Assembly: GCA_045605445.1 (NCBI GenBank)
Contig: JAZUPZ010000046.1
Span: forward strand, 1 to 64,000
Direction of reading: 5' to 3'
DNA length: 64,000 bases
DNA from: CAZMHL01 sp045605445
Lineage (GTDB): Bacteria > Bacillota > Clostridia > RGIG6154
Shown here: piece after piece, positions 15,389 to 23,336 of the stretch
Layout: every line of letters starts with the position of its first letter
Position numbering within the stretch: position 1 is the stretch's first letter
Position numbers and translations under genes: made by a program
The notes under the pieces: model-generated
The model's database searches: none
Told to the model about the DNA's origin: nothing
The model's input: only the letters and a program-made list of their open reading frames with translations

Positions 15389-15994
15389 TCATTTTCGTAA
15401 AATATAACTTCCTTTTTCATTGTCTGCCAGCGCTTCTTTGTATTTTTCAAAAGTATAAAAACTGTTCAATGCTTCAAGCAGAGCATTTGAGGAAAGGTTC
15501 TTCGGAAGCTTCAGCTTCTTAAGAAGAGCAGTTCTCTTTTCTTTTGAGCCCGCTCCGCCAAGAAGTCCGTCCTCGAAAAGGTCGGCCTTTGTAATAAGCC
15601 GTCTTTCCTCTTTTTCAAGAAGTGTACAGCAGGCGTCGGTAAGAGCTTTTTCAATAATTTCTCTTGTTACGCCTTCAACGCCCAGGATTCCCTCTTTTGA
15701 GGCAGTTTTCTTTCTTCTTTCCTTTCCGATAATTTCAGGAATGTATGCGTGCTTAATTTTGTTTTTGTCAATACAGCTTTTTAAGTAATTTCTTATAACA
15801 AGCCCTGCCCCGTCCGAGTCGGTAAAAACTATAATGCCCCTCTCGTCGGCATATTTTTTAATAAGGGCAAGGGTTTCTTTGTTTTTAAAAATGCCGAAGC
15901 CGTCAACCTTTATAACAACAGTATCTTCAAGAATTGAATCAAGCTTTATTTTGTCATACTTTCCCTCAACAATAATTGCTTCTTTTATTCTCAT
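15389..15994 (-). CDS. RNase M5-like Toprim protein (DUF4093)
   Basis: A 201-residue protein with an N-terminal Toprim domain: IIVEGKYDKIKL holds the catalytic Glu, and IIVFTDSDGAG the DxD metal site. The C-terminal half (GILGVEGVTREIIEKAL, ITKADLFEDGLLGG) matches the DUF4093 extension of clostridial RNase M5-like proteins. RNase M5 matures 5S rRNA. The family assignment is firm; identity of substrate is inferred. It starts 2 nt downstream of the deacetylase stop. Confidence 0.8.
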   Translation of the reverse strand: MRIKEAIIVEGKYDKIKLDSILEDTVVIKVDGFGIFKNKETLALIKKYADERGIIVFTDSDGAGLVIRNYLKSCIDKNKIKHAYIPEIIGKERRKKTASKEGILGVEGVTREIIEKALTDACCTLLEKEERRLITKADLFEDGLLGGAGSKEKRTALLKKLKLPKNLSSNALLEALNSFYTFEKYKEALADNEKGSYILRK

Positions 15995-15996
15995 AA

Positions 15997-16821
15997 TTAA
16001 AATTCAATTGTTTCTCCCGCTTTAATCTCACAAACTCCGCTTGGTGTTTTAAACCATAAGTCCTTTGCGGTAGGATTGTAAACCTTAGTCAGCTCAATGT
16101 TGAATTCAAGCTTTTTGAAAGCCTGAACGTAGTTGTAAATTTCAACGTTTGTTGCATACCATATGTCGTCACGATTTCCCATCTTTTTACAGAAGGTTTC
16201 AAGAAGCTCCCAGTTGTTATTTCTGTCAAACTCGTAGGAGTGCCCCCAAAGGAAAAAGAGCTTTGCGGTAAAGGCTCTCCAGTTAGCTCCCTCTTCAAGG
16301 GCAAGAAATTCGTCAGCCAGGGCAAGAGAATCCTCTCTGTCGTGATGGCAGGTGGGCACAAGCTCAAGCCAGTCTTCGGGGATTTCAAAGTCTTTTGAAG
16401 CGTTTGCTCTTCTTGCATACTTAACTCCGCAGGCCTTCAAAACTTCTTTTGCCGTTTCGTCAAAGGAGCCGTTGGCATACGCCATTCCCTGAATTATTTC
16501 ACCTGTTACATCCTCAAGAAATTTTCTGTTTTCAATTATGTCGTAGGCAAAGGTTCCGGGGGGAACAAGCTTCCCCGAAACGTGAAATTTGCCGTGAATG
16601 GCAATTTCGTGACCTTTGTAAACCTCTTTGTACTCATCGGGCTGAACCTTTTTTTCGTTGCCGATGTCAGACTCCCTTGAGTTAAGATTAAAGGTGCCTT
16701 TAATGCCATACTTGTTCATAATTTCAACCATTCGTTTGTCGAAAGCCTGTCCGTCGTCATAGCTTAAGGTAAGGGCTTTTATTCTGCCCCCGGGCCATCT
16801 CAAAATTAAATGAGTCTGCAT
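15997..16821 (-). CDS. Polysaccharide deacetylase family protein (NodB-like)
   Basis: A 274-residue protein with the NodB homology fold: LTLSYDDGQAFDKRMVEIM carries the DD motif and the HEIAIHGKFH region carries the metal-binding histidines. YGIKGTFNLNS is the standard strand after motif 1. No signal peptide is visible, so a cytoplasmic substrate is possible. The start codon overlaps the stop of the upstream alpha/beta hydrolase by 1 nt (TAATG), so the two are coupled. With that esterase it may strip acyl groups from a glycan. Confidence 0.8.
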   Translation of the reverse strand: MQTHLILRWPGGRIKALTLSYDDGQAFDKRMVEIMNKYGIKGTFNLNSRESDIGNEKKVQPDEYKEVYKGHEIAIHGKFHVSGKLVPPGTFAYDIIENRKFLEDVTGEIIQGMAYANGSFDETAKEVLKACGVKYARRANASKDFEIPEDWLELVPTCHHDREDSLALADEFLALEEGANWRAFTAKLFFLWGHSYEFDRNNNWELLETFCKKMGNRDDIWYATNVEIYNYVQAFKKLEFNIELTKVYNPTAKDLWFKTPSGVCEIKAGETIEF

Positions 16822-17621
16822 TATTTCAACTCCTTCATCCAGTAATGAGCCATATCAACCCACTGTGCAATGTCAGGCTTTAAATATTCTTCTCTGTCAC
16901 GTTTTGTAATTTCATTTCCAAGAGCAACTCCGTGAGGCGCATCGGGGAAAATGTGCAGTGCAAAAGGAACTTTAACTTTGCTGTATGCCGCCGCAAGAAC
17001 AATAGAGTTGATAACGGGAACAAGGTGGTCGTTTGCGGTGTGCATAATAAATGCAGGTGCCGAATTTTCGTCAACAAAGGTTTCAACGGAAACCGCTTCA
17101 AGCTCGGCAAGACTTGGATTTTCCTTGCCGCACAGATTTCTGATAGAACCCATGTGTGTATCGGTAATTCCGCTTATAACAGGGTAGCAGGGAATAATTC
17201 CCTTTGGCTTATTGTAGCCTCTTTCCATATCAATTTTTTCATAAATCGCATCAAGATTCCACAAAATACCAAGGCTTGCGCAAAGGTGTCCTCCTGCCGA
17301 AAAACCGCAGGCAAAAACTCTTTCTTTGTCAATGTTATATTTGTCAGCATTGTCCTTAATATGCTTCATTGCAAGAGAGGCATCAATAAGTGAATTGGGG
17401 AAAAGAGCATTTTCTGCCACAGAGTATTCCTCAAGAACAAAGGTATTTACACCTTTGCCAAGAAATGCAAGGGCGATTGGCTCTCCTTCTATGTCTGCGC
17501 ATACATTGTTGTATCCGCCACCGGGAATAACTAAAAGACCGTCTCTTTTATAGCCCGTGTCATCTGCAATATACGCAGTTAAAAGTGCATTTTCGCTAAG
17601 TCTTGTTTTTTCAATAATCAT
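16821..17621 (-). CDS. Alpha/beta hydrolase (acetylxylan esterase / BD-FAE-like)
   Basis: A 266-residue alpha/beta hydrolase: oxyanion region LLVIPGGGYNNV, nucleophile elbow CGFSAGGHLCASLG, DENSAPAFIMHTANDHLVP with the acid region, and HIFPDAPHG with the catalytic His. The ATG at 17621 was chosen because AAGGAG stands 8 nt before it; the longer frame runs through a palindromic repeat. A promoter lies at 17712-17739. The context (deacetylase downstream) suggests carbohydrate deacylation. Confidence 0.8.
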   Translation of the reverse strand: MIIEKTRLSENALLTAYIADDTGYKRDGLLVIPGGGYNNVCADIEGEPIALAFLGKGVNTFVLEEYSVAENALFPNSLIDASLAMKHIKDNADKYNIDKERVFACGFSAGGHLCASLGILWNLDAIYEKIDMERGYNKPKGIIPCYPVISGITDTHMGSIRNLCGKENPSLAELEAVSVETFVDENSAPAFIMHTANDHLVPVINSIVLAAAYSKVKVPFALHIFPDAPHGVALGNEITKRDREEYLKPDIAQWVDMAHYWMKELK

Positions 17622-17641
17622 AAAAATTCTCCTTTTTATGT

Positions 17642-17702
17642 AAGGGTGTCCGACCCTATGGGTTGTACAAATATTCAACTCGGTCGGACAGAGGCGTCCG
17701 AC
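17642..17702. repeat. GTAGGG-family palindromes, tandem copies C
   Basis: Two related motifs lie back to back: GGGTGTCCGACCC and GGTCGGACAGAGGCGTCCGACC, the second followed by CTACT. Given the promoter at 17712-17739 (-), this hairpin lies inside the 5' leader of the alpha/beta hydrolase transcript. Confidence 0.6.
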
Positions 17703-17711
17703 CCTACTAAA

Positions 17712-17739
17712 ATTATAACATTTACAAGATTAATGTCAA
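17712..17739 (-). promoter_or_regulatory. Promoter for the hydrolase-deacetylase-RNase M5-like run
   Basis: Minus strand TTGACA, 16 nt, TATAAT. Confidence 0.65.
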
Positions 17740-17741
17740 GG

Positions 17742-17770
17742 TTTACAAGTAGAAAAAATTGGTATATAAT
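17742..17770 (+). promoter_or_regulatory. Promoter for the SDR-HAD gene pair
   Basis: TTTACA, 17 nt, TATAAT, 22 nt before the ATG at 17793. It is nearly back to back with the minus-strand promoter. Confidence 0.65.
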
Positions 17771-17792
17771 TAAGTAAATAAGGAGAATAGTT

Positions 17793-18482
17793 ATGAAAGT
17801 TGTTTTGGTTACGGGTGCATCAAAGGGAATAGGCCTTGAAATTGCAAAAGCCTTTAAGCAGAAAGGTTTTACTGTTGTGGGCACATACAACAAAACCGCC
17901 CCCTGCGATGAATTTGAATTTATAAAATGCGACCTTTCGGACAGTGAGCAGGTAAAGGCTCTGGTTGAAAGTGTTTATGAAAAATATAAGAGAATAGACG
18001 TTCTTGTAAATAACGCGGGAATTTCCCACACGGGCATAATTTCCTATGTTACCGATGAGATTTTTAAAGAAATGACCTCTGTAAATTTTGAAGCGGCGTT
18101 TAATCTTTGTAAAATGGCATCAGAGATAATGGTAAGGCAGAAAAGGGGATGCATAATAAACATCTCTTCTGTATGGGGAAATGAGGGAGCCTCCTGCGAG
18201 GTGCTTTATTCTGCTTTAAAGGGCGGGGTAAATACCCTTACAAAGGCTCTTGCAAAGGAGCTTGCTCCGTCGAATATAAGAGTAAATGCCGTAGCGCCTG
18301 GGGTTATAAAAACCGATATGCTTTCCTGCTACAGCGAAGAAGATTTAAAGGCACTTGTAGAGGAAACGCCCCTCGGCAGACTGGGAAAACCCGAAGATGT
18401 AGCAAAAGCGGTACTCTTTTTAGAGGACGCAGATTTTATAACAGGACAGATTTTAACGATAGATGGAGGTTTTACATTATGA
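17793..18482 (+). CDS. Short-chain dehydrogenase/reductase (FabG-like)
   Basis: A 229-residue classical SDR. The NAD(P)-binding motif VTGASKGIGLEIAKA is at residues 6-20, VLVNNAGIS follows, catalytic Ser is in INISSVWG, YSALKGG carries Tyr and Lys, and IRVNAVAPGVIKTDM and the C-terminal GQILTIDGGFT are standard. It could be 3-oxoacyl-ACP reductase, but it stands apart from fab genes and is slightly short, so the substrate is unknown. The stop overlaps the HAD gene start by 4 nt. Confidence 0.88.
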   Translation: MKVVLVTGASKGIGLEIAKAFKQKGFTVVGTYNKTAPCDEFEFIKCDLSDSEQVKALVESVYEKYKRIDVLVNNAGISHTGIISYVTDEIFKEMTSVNFEAAFNLCKMASEIMVRQKRGCIINISSVWGNEGASCEVLYSALKGGVNTLTKALAKELAPSNIRVNAVAPGVIKTDMLSCYSEEDLKALVEETPLGRLGKPEDVAKAVLFLEDADFITGQILTIDGGFTL

Positions 18483-19132
18483 TAAAGCATGTTCTTTTTG
18501 ACCTTGACGGATGCTTAACCGACTCCTTCGAGGGTATTTCAAAATGTGTAAAATATGCTCTCGGTAAATTCGGCATAGAGAGAAAGGATGAAGCCTTTTT
18601 AAGACTTTTTGTAGGTCCGCCTCTTGTGTATGCCTTTCAGGAATATGCGGGCTTAAACGAAGAGGATGCAAAAAAAGCAACGGCTTATTACCGGGAAAGA
18701 TATAAAGAAAAAGGTATTTTTGAAAACAGGGTTTACAACGGCGTTGAACAGCTTCTTGAAAACATAAGAAAAAGCGGAATAAAAATTTCTCTTTGTACAT
18801 CAAAGCCGCTCCCCTTTGCCAAAACAGTGCTGGAGCATTTTGATCTTGATAAATATTTTGACAATATTTTCGGAGCAACCTTTGATACCAGCATTGCAAA
18901 AAAGGTTGATGTAATTACTCACGTTCTTAAAAATATCGGCGAGGAAAAAAGTAACGTAATAATGGTTGGTGACACAAAACACGATGTGTCGGGGGCTCAC
19001 GAAAACGGCATTAAGTGCATCGGCGTAACCTACGGTTACGGAACAAAAGAAGATCTTGTTGAAGAAAACGCCGAATTTCTTGCAGATAATCCCGAAGAAA
19101 TATACGAAGTTATAAAAAAGAACTCAAAATGA
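18479..19132 (+). CDS. HAD hydrolase, phosphoglycolate phosphatase-like
   Basis: A 217-residue HAD superfamily phosphatase with a small alpha cap. Motif I is LFDLDGCLTDS (nucleophile Asp near residue 7), motif II LCTSKP, motif III Lys is near KKVDVI, and motif IV MVGDTKHDVSGA. The GLNEEDA cap and the overall pattern are like Gph/PpaX. The substrate is not determined. It is translationally coupled to the SDR. The stop codon lies within the terminator hairpin. Confidence 0.85.
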   Translation: MIKHVLFDLDGCLTDSFEGISKCVKYALGKFGIERKDEAFLRLFVGPPLVYAFQEYAGLNEEDAKKATAYYRERYKEKGIFENRVYNGVEQLLENIRKSGIKISLCTSKPLPFAKTVLEHFDLDKYFDNIFGATFDTSIAKKVDVITHVLKNIGEEKSNVIMVGDTKHDVSGAHENGIKCIGVTYGYGTKEDLVEENAEFLADNPEEIYEVIKKNSK

Positions 19133-19146
19133 GTTCTTTTTTTATA
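19113..19146. terminator. Terminator overlapping the HAD stop codon
   Basis: AAAGAACTCA, AAA, TGAGTTCTTT followed by T4. The A run before the stem makes it usable also by the convergent gene ending at 19142. Confidence 0.8.
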
Positions 19147-19888
19147 ACAGTTCCATTTGTGTTCTTATTGCATCGTCCACAGCGGGCAGTTCTTCGTAAA
19201 CTCTGTCCTCTCTTAATTTTTCAAATTCTTCAAAGTATCTCAAGCCGAATTCGTAAAGGGATTTTGCGTTAAAATGAAGCTGGTCGGGATTTGAGGTAAG
19301 CCCTTTTGCGCTTACAAAGCCCGCCTTTTCATTTTCTTTTGCAAATTCTTCAAGGGCTTTGTTTATGTAATGATAATTTTTAAGTTTCTTCGAAAGAGTG
19401 CAATAAGGAAGAAAATCGCCAAGTCCGCCCACAATAACGGGAACGTCAAGATTAAGCTCCTTTTTCAGGGCGGAAATCATTTTTTCAAAATGCTCTTTGT
19501 AAGCGGGATAAAGCTCCTGTGCGCAGTCGCTCTCTCCCTGATGCCACAAAATTCCCACAATGTGTGAGGTTCTCATGGCAAGCCGTGCATTGTTTACGGC
19601 GTTGTCATAAAGAAGAGAGCCTTCTTTCCACTGATTAAGAGAGGTTCCTCCGTCTGCGCAGGGGATAAGACCAACTTCAACATTGTGCACCTTTGCATAT
19701 TTTTCTGCAAAGCTTTCTGCAAGGCAAAAGCCTGCAGTTTTTCTGTCATAATGAACGGGACGGAAGCACTTGTGCCATCTTCCGTTTTTTAAAACCTTAA
19801 TGTTTTCAAAGTCAATGTCGGGAGCTTCTTCCAAAAATCCGCGCCCCGCCATATTTGACTGACCGATAAGCAAAAAAGAATGTATCAT
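19142..19888 (-). CDS. SASA-domain SGNH esterase (sialate O-acetylesterase-like)
   Basis: A 248-residue protein that starts directly with the SASA family motif LLIGQSNMAGRG, S11 being the likely nucleophile; PCADGGTSLNQW and ILWHQGESD carry the Gly and His/Asp blocks. Family members deacetylate sialic acids or xylan; no signal peptide is present here. It follows a broken isomerase gene with a 4-nt overlap (ATGA), which suggests both once formed a sugar-processing operon. Confidence 0.82.
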   Translation of the reverse strand: MIHSFLLIGQSNMAGRGFLEEAPDIDFENIKVLKNGRWHKCFRPVHYDRKTAGFCLAESFAEKYAKVHNVEVGLIPCADGGTSLNQWKEGSLLYDNAVNNARLAMRTSHIVGILWHQGESDCAQELYPAYKEHFEKMISALKKELNLDVPVIVGGLGDFLPYCTLSKKLKNYHYINKALEEFAKENEKAGFVSAKGLTSNPDQLHFNAKSLYEFGLRYFEEFEKLREDRVYEELPAVDDAIRTQMELL

Positions 19889-20095
19889 TTAATTAAATCC
19901 CTTCGTTTCAAGAACTCGTAGCCCACTTCCGCAAAACCAACGGTGTTTTTTTTCACCTGATTTGCAACCTTTAAATCTTTAAAGTGAACAAAAGCAATTC
20001 TGTTTTGATATTTGTTAATAAATTTTACCACATCTACCCCTGCAAATGCAACCCATATGTATCAGAAATAAGAGAAATTCCGCTTTTTATTATTA
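19885..20095 (-). pseudogene. Remnant of a sugar phosphate isomerase/epimerase gene
   Basis: On the minus strand the fragments ISLISDTY and then, one frame over, WVAFAGVDVVKFINKY, NRIAFVHFKDLK and VGFAEVG can be read. These match the C-terminal part of xylose-isomerase-like TIM-barrel proteins (DTYW..FAG.D....I..Y..R....H.KD). Joining DTY to WVAF needs one extra T at about 20058, so the frame is broken. The end is also replaced by an unrelated tail. The 5' two thirds of the gene is missing. Confidence 0.65.
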
Positions 20096-20141
20096 TAGCG
20101 GTAAATAAAGTTAAATTCCACGCTGATAATTGGCAAAAAAC

Positions 20142-20170
20142 TTGCTAATATCGATACGTTGTGATAGTAT
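20142..20170 (+). promoter_or_regulatory. Promoter for the SLH metallophosphoesterase gene
   Basis: TTGCTA, 17 nt, TAGTAT, about 97 nt before the start codon, which leaves a long leader. The gap 19889-20266 otherwise holds only the isomerase remnant. Confidence 0.5.
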
Positions 20171-20175
20171 AAGAT

Positions 20176-20240
20176 TGCACCGCAGGCTTCCCGTCTTACA
20201 CCGCTTTTTATAAAGCCTGTGTAAAGGGGACTACGAAAAA
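20176..20240 (+). other. Possible pseudoknotted leader of the SLH gene
   Basis: CAGGCTT (20183-20189) can pair with AAGCCTG (20213-20219), and CTTACAC in the loop (20195-20201) with GTGTAAAG (20219-20226), the order of an H-type pseudoknot. It does not match a riboswitch consensus that I know. Confidence 0.3.
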
Positions 20241-20266
20241 AACTGAGCAGAGAAAGGAAGATATTT

Positions 20267-22567
20267 ATGAAAAAGTTTATTTCAATTATTCTTGCGGCAA
20301 TAATGCTGTTGTCGGCAGCAGGAGCTGTTGCCGTTGAAAATGAACAGCTTTTAACAGAACCGTTTTTGCAGAATCCGGGAGAAACTTCTGTAACCGTTGT
20401 GTGGTTTACGGAATATGAAAGTATTTACAACAGAGTTTTTCTTTATGGAAACGGAAGCTCAGAAGAGGCAACTGCTTCTTTTACGGCGACTACAACAAAA
20501 ATGTCAAGAATGAGAAATCTTACTTCAACTCAGAAAAGAGATATTTACCGTCATGAGGCAACCGTAACGGGACTTCCTATGTATAAGTCCGATAAGGATA
20601 AGGTTGAATATAAGGTAGTGAGCGATACGGCGGAAAGCAGAATCTACAAGCTTCAGGCAAAGCCTCAGAAGGGCGTTGATATGAAAATTCTACTTACCTC
20701 CGACAGTCAGCTTAAGGAAATGTCTCCTGCAAATATGCAGAAGGTTGTGGAAAAGTTCGGCGAAGGGGAAATAGATGCGGTTTTCTTTGCGGGCGACCTG
20801 GTAAATGTTCCCGATGCGGCGAACGAATGGTTTGACGATGAAGGTGGCGGAGCCTTTTTCCCCAGCATGCAGGGAACGGCAAATAAGGTTTATCCAAATG
20901 CCACCTACAAAGGCGGAGCAATAATTCAGTATGCCCCGATGTATACTGCAATCGGTAACCACGAGGTTATGGGACGTTACAGCGAAAGCACCACGCCCAA
21001 ATACGAATTTGAAGACCCTGCCCCAAGAAGCTATGCCGAGGCGCTTTACAAGGAAAAAAGTGCCGATTACAGCGGAGCGCAGACTGCAACAGGTAAAGAA
21101 CGCTTTATTATTGATAATTCTTTCAATACAATTTCTTACGAAGAAATGTTCACTCTCCCACAGAGCAAAGAGGGCGGAGAAAGGTATTACGCCGAAACCA
21201 TAGGAGATGTTCGTCTTATTACTCTTGAAGTTGCCAGAATCTGGAGAAACAACTCAGTGGGAAAAGCTTCAAAATATTCTGAAATCCCCGGCGAGCTGGG
21301 AGAAACAAATCCGAACAGAAGATGGGGCTCTCACATTTTCGAGTCAATCGCAGAGGGAAGCGAGCAGTATGAATGGCTTAAAAAAGAGCTTGCAAGCGAA
21401 GAATTTAAAAATGCGAAATATAAGGTGGTAATGTTTCACCATCAGTTCCACTCCCTTGGCGGAAATGTTGTTCCTGCATATACAGACCCGGTTGAAGATG
21501 TGGTAACCGTTAATGTTAATGGCGAAGATAAGGAAATGATAATTTATAAATATCCTCTTGAAAATGACCAGATGGTTGGAATTAAGCCTCTTCTTGAGCA
21601 GGCGGGAGTTGACCTTATATTTAACGGACATTCCCATATCTGGAACAGATTTTTAACAAAAGAGGGTGTAAATGTTCTTGAAACCTCAAATGTAGGAAAC
21701 ACCTATCAGGCGTTTTATAAGGAAAAATCAAGAACAAGCTCCGTTCCTTCTGCTTTTAATGAAAATAATGCCTATCATTCAATTGCCTCTGCCTGGGACC
21801 CTGCCGATTATGTTCTTCAGGGCGACCCCTATGGGCTTGAACCTATAATGCCTACTGTTGCACCCCTTAAGGGAAATCCATATATAGAAAGCAACACCAT
21901 AACGGCGTTCTCTGTTTTTGATACCAAAACGGGAATAATCGACAGCTATTATTTTGATACGGAAAATCCTCAGTCGGAAATTGTGCATTTTGATTCTTTT
22001 TCAATTTTCAACCAGAAAGCTGTGGAATTTGAGGACGTAAAGGAATCTGACTGGTACTATGAACCGGTTAAATTTGTTACTCAGAATAATATTTTCAAAG
22101 GCGTAAGCGAAACAAAGTTTGGCCCCGAAGAGCAGCTTACCCGAGGAATGGTGGTAACGCTTTTAAGCAGAATAGACTCGTATACGGGAAATGAACTCCC
22201 CGCTTTTGACGACGTTTCAGAATCAGATTATTTTGCTTATCCCGTAGGCTGGGCGCAGATAAACGGAATTGTAAACGGAGTGTCGGAAACAAGCTTTGCA
22301 CCTCACAGTCCCATAACAAGAGAGGATTTAACGGTAATTCTTCACCGTTATGCAAAGTTCAAGGGCTATTCAACCGAAGGGGCCGAAGGTAATCTTGCCG
22401 GCTTTTCCGATGCAGATAAAATAAGCAGCTATGCGGCTCTGCCTTTAAGCTGGGCGGTTTCAAAGGGAATTATGGGCGGCAAAGGAAACGGAATAATAGA
22501 TCCGCTGGCATATGTAACAAGAGCCGAAGCGGCAACAATATTTATGAGATTTATACAGAAAAACTGA
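20267..22567 (+). CDS. Exported metallophosphoesterase with three SLH domains
   Basis: A 766-residue secreted protein. Signal peptide at about 1-22; a purple-acid-phosphatase-like N-terminal beta domain (FLQNPGETSVTVVWFTEY); a calcineurin-like phosphoesterase domain with LLTSDSQ, FFAGDLVN, AIGNHEVMG, VMFHHQFHS and FNGHSHIWNR as metal and catalytic blocks; and three SLH domains at about 588-635, 646-697 and 712-762 (WYYEPVKFVTQN, GWAQINGIVNG, SWAVSKGIMGG). SLH domains bind pyruvylated secondary wall polymer, which fits the CsaB fusion at 48536-50752. It probably scavenges phosphate from organic esters at the cell surface. Confidence 0.88.
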   Translation: MKKFISIILAAIMLLSAAGAVAVENEQLLTEPFLQNPGETSVTVVWFTEYESIYNRVFLYGNGSSEEATASFTATTTKMSRMRNLTSTQKRDIYRHEATVTGLPMYKSDKDKVEYKVVSDTAESRIYKLQAKPQKGVDMKILLTSDSQLKEMSPANMQKVVEKFGEGEIDAVFFAGDLVNVPDAANEWFDDEGGGAFFPSMQGTANKVYPNATYKGGAIIQYAPMYTAIGNHEVMGRYSESTTPKYEFEDPAPRSYAEALYKEKSADYSGAQTATGKERFIIDNSFNTISYEEMFTLPQSKEGGERYYAETIGDVRLITLEVARIWRNNSVGKASKYSEIPGELGETNPNRRWGSHIFESIAEGSEQYEWLKKELASEEFKNAKYKVVMFHHQFHSLGGNVVPAYTDPVEDVVTVNVNGEDKEMIIYKYPLENDQMVGIKPLLEQAGVDLIFNGHSHIWNRFLTKEGVNVLETSNVGNTYQAFYKEKSRTSSVPSAFNENNAYHSIASAWDPADYVLQGDPYGLEPIMPTVAPLKGNPYIESNTITAFSVFDTKTGIIDSYYFDTENPQSEIVHFDSFSIFNQKAVEFEDVKESDWYYEPVKFVTQNNIFKGVSETKFGPEEQLTRGMVVTLLSRIDSYTGNELPAFDDVSESDYFAYPVGWAQINGIVNGVSETSFAPHSPITREDLTVILHRYAKFKGYSTEGAEGNLAGFSDADKISSYAALPLSWAVSKGIMGGKGNGIIDPLAYVTRAEAATIFMRFIQKN

Positions 22568-22580
22568 AAAGGAGAATAAA

Positions 22581-23249
22581 ATGATTTATGTAACGGGCGA
22601 TACTCATGGAGAGATGCGCCGTCTGTACGAGCTTGATAAAACCTTAAAAGAGGGTGACTTTTGCATCGTTTGCGGAGATTTCGGATATGTTTTTTTAAAC
22701 GATGTAAATGAAAAACATATTTTAAACGATATGGAAGCAAGACCCTATACCTATATATTTGCAGACGGCAACCACGAAAATTTTGATGCTCTGGAAGAAT
22801 TCCCCGTTGTAAACTTCAACGGAGCAAGGGCGCATAAGATAAGAGAAAACATTTTTCATATTTTAAGAGGAGAAATTTTCACATTAGAGGGAAAAAGCTT
22901 TTTCGTTTTCGGCGGAGGCTACTCTGTTGATAAATATATGAGAAGAGAGGGCGTAAGCTGGTGGAAGCAGGAGCTCCCCGTTGAGAGCGAATATAAAACC
23001 GCCAACGAAAATCTTGACAGGGTTAACCGAAGGGTTGATTATATAATAACGCATACCGCTCCCCTGAGCGCTCTTGAATATCTGAAAAAATATCACGGAG
23101 AAAGAGAATACCCCTTAAATAATTTTCTTGAATATATAAAAGAGTCCTGCACCTATAAAAAATGGTTCTTCGGACATCTTCATATTGAACATGAAATTGA
23201 AATGTATAACCTTCGTGCGCTATACTTTGATATAGTGAAAATAAAATAG
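22581..23249 (+). CDS. Metallophosphoesterase
   Basis: A 222-residue cytoplasmic calcineurin-like phosphoesterase. Metal-binding blocks: MIYVTGDTHGEM (D7, H9), IVCGDFGY, FADGNHENFD, YIITHTAPL and WFFGHLHIEHE. It starts 13 nt after the SLH protein with AAAAGGAG before the ATG, so it is in the same operon. Substrate unknown; small nucleotides or phosphoproteins are possible. Confidence 0.85.
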   Translation: MIYVTGDTHGEMRRLYELDKTLKEGDFCIVCGDFGYVFLNDVNEKHILNDMEARPYTYIFADGNHENFDALEEFPVVNFNGARAHKIRENIFHILRGEIFTLEGKSFFVFGGGYSVDKYMRREGVSWWKQELPVESEYKTANENLDRVNRRVDYIITHTAPLSALEYLKKYHGEREYPLNNFLEYIKESCTYKKWFFGHLHIEHEIEMYNLRALYFDIVKIK

Positions 23250-23267
23250 TAAAAGAATAAAACAAAA

Positions 23268-23304
23268 GAAAACCCTCTCAACATAATCAGTTGAGAGGGT
23301 TCTT
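23268..23304 (+). terminator. Terminator after the phosphoesterase pair
   Basis: AACCCTCTCAAC, ATAATCA, GTTGAGAGGGTT followed by CTTTCTTTT. Confidence 0.88.
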
Positions 23305-23336
23305 TCTTTTCAATATGCAAATCCGTTGGGATTTGA

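Noticed and set aside
20176..20240. Cyclic di-GMP riboswitch
   Set aside because: The conserved class I and class II sequence blocks that I remember are not present.
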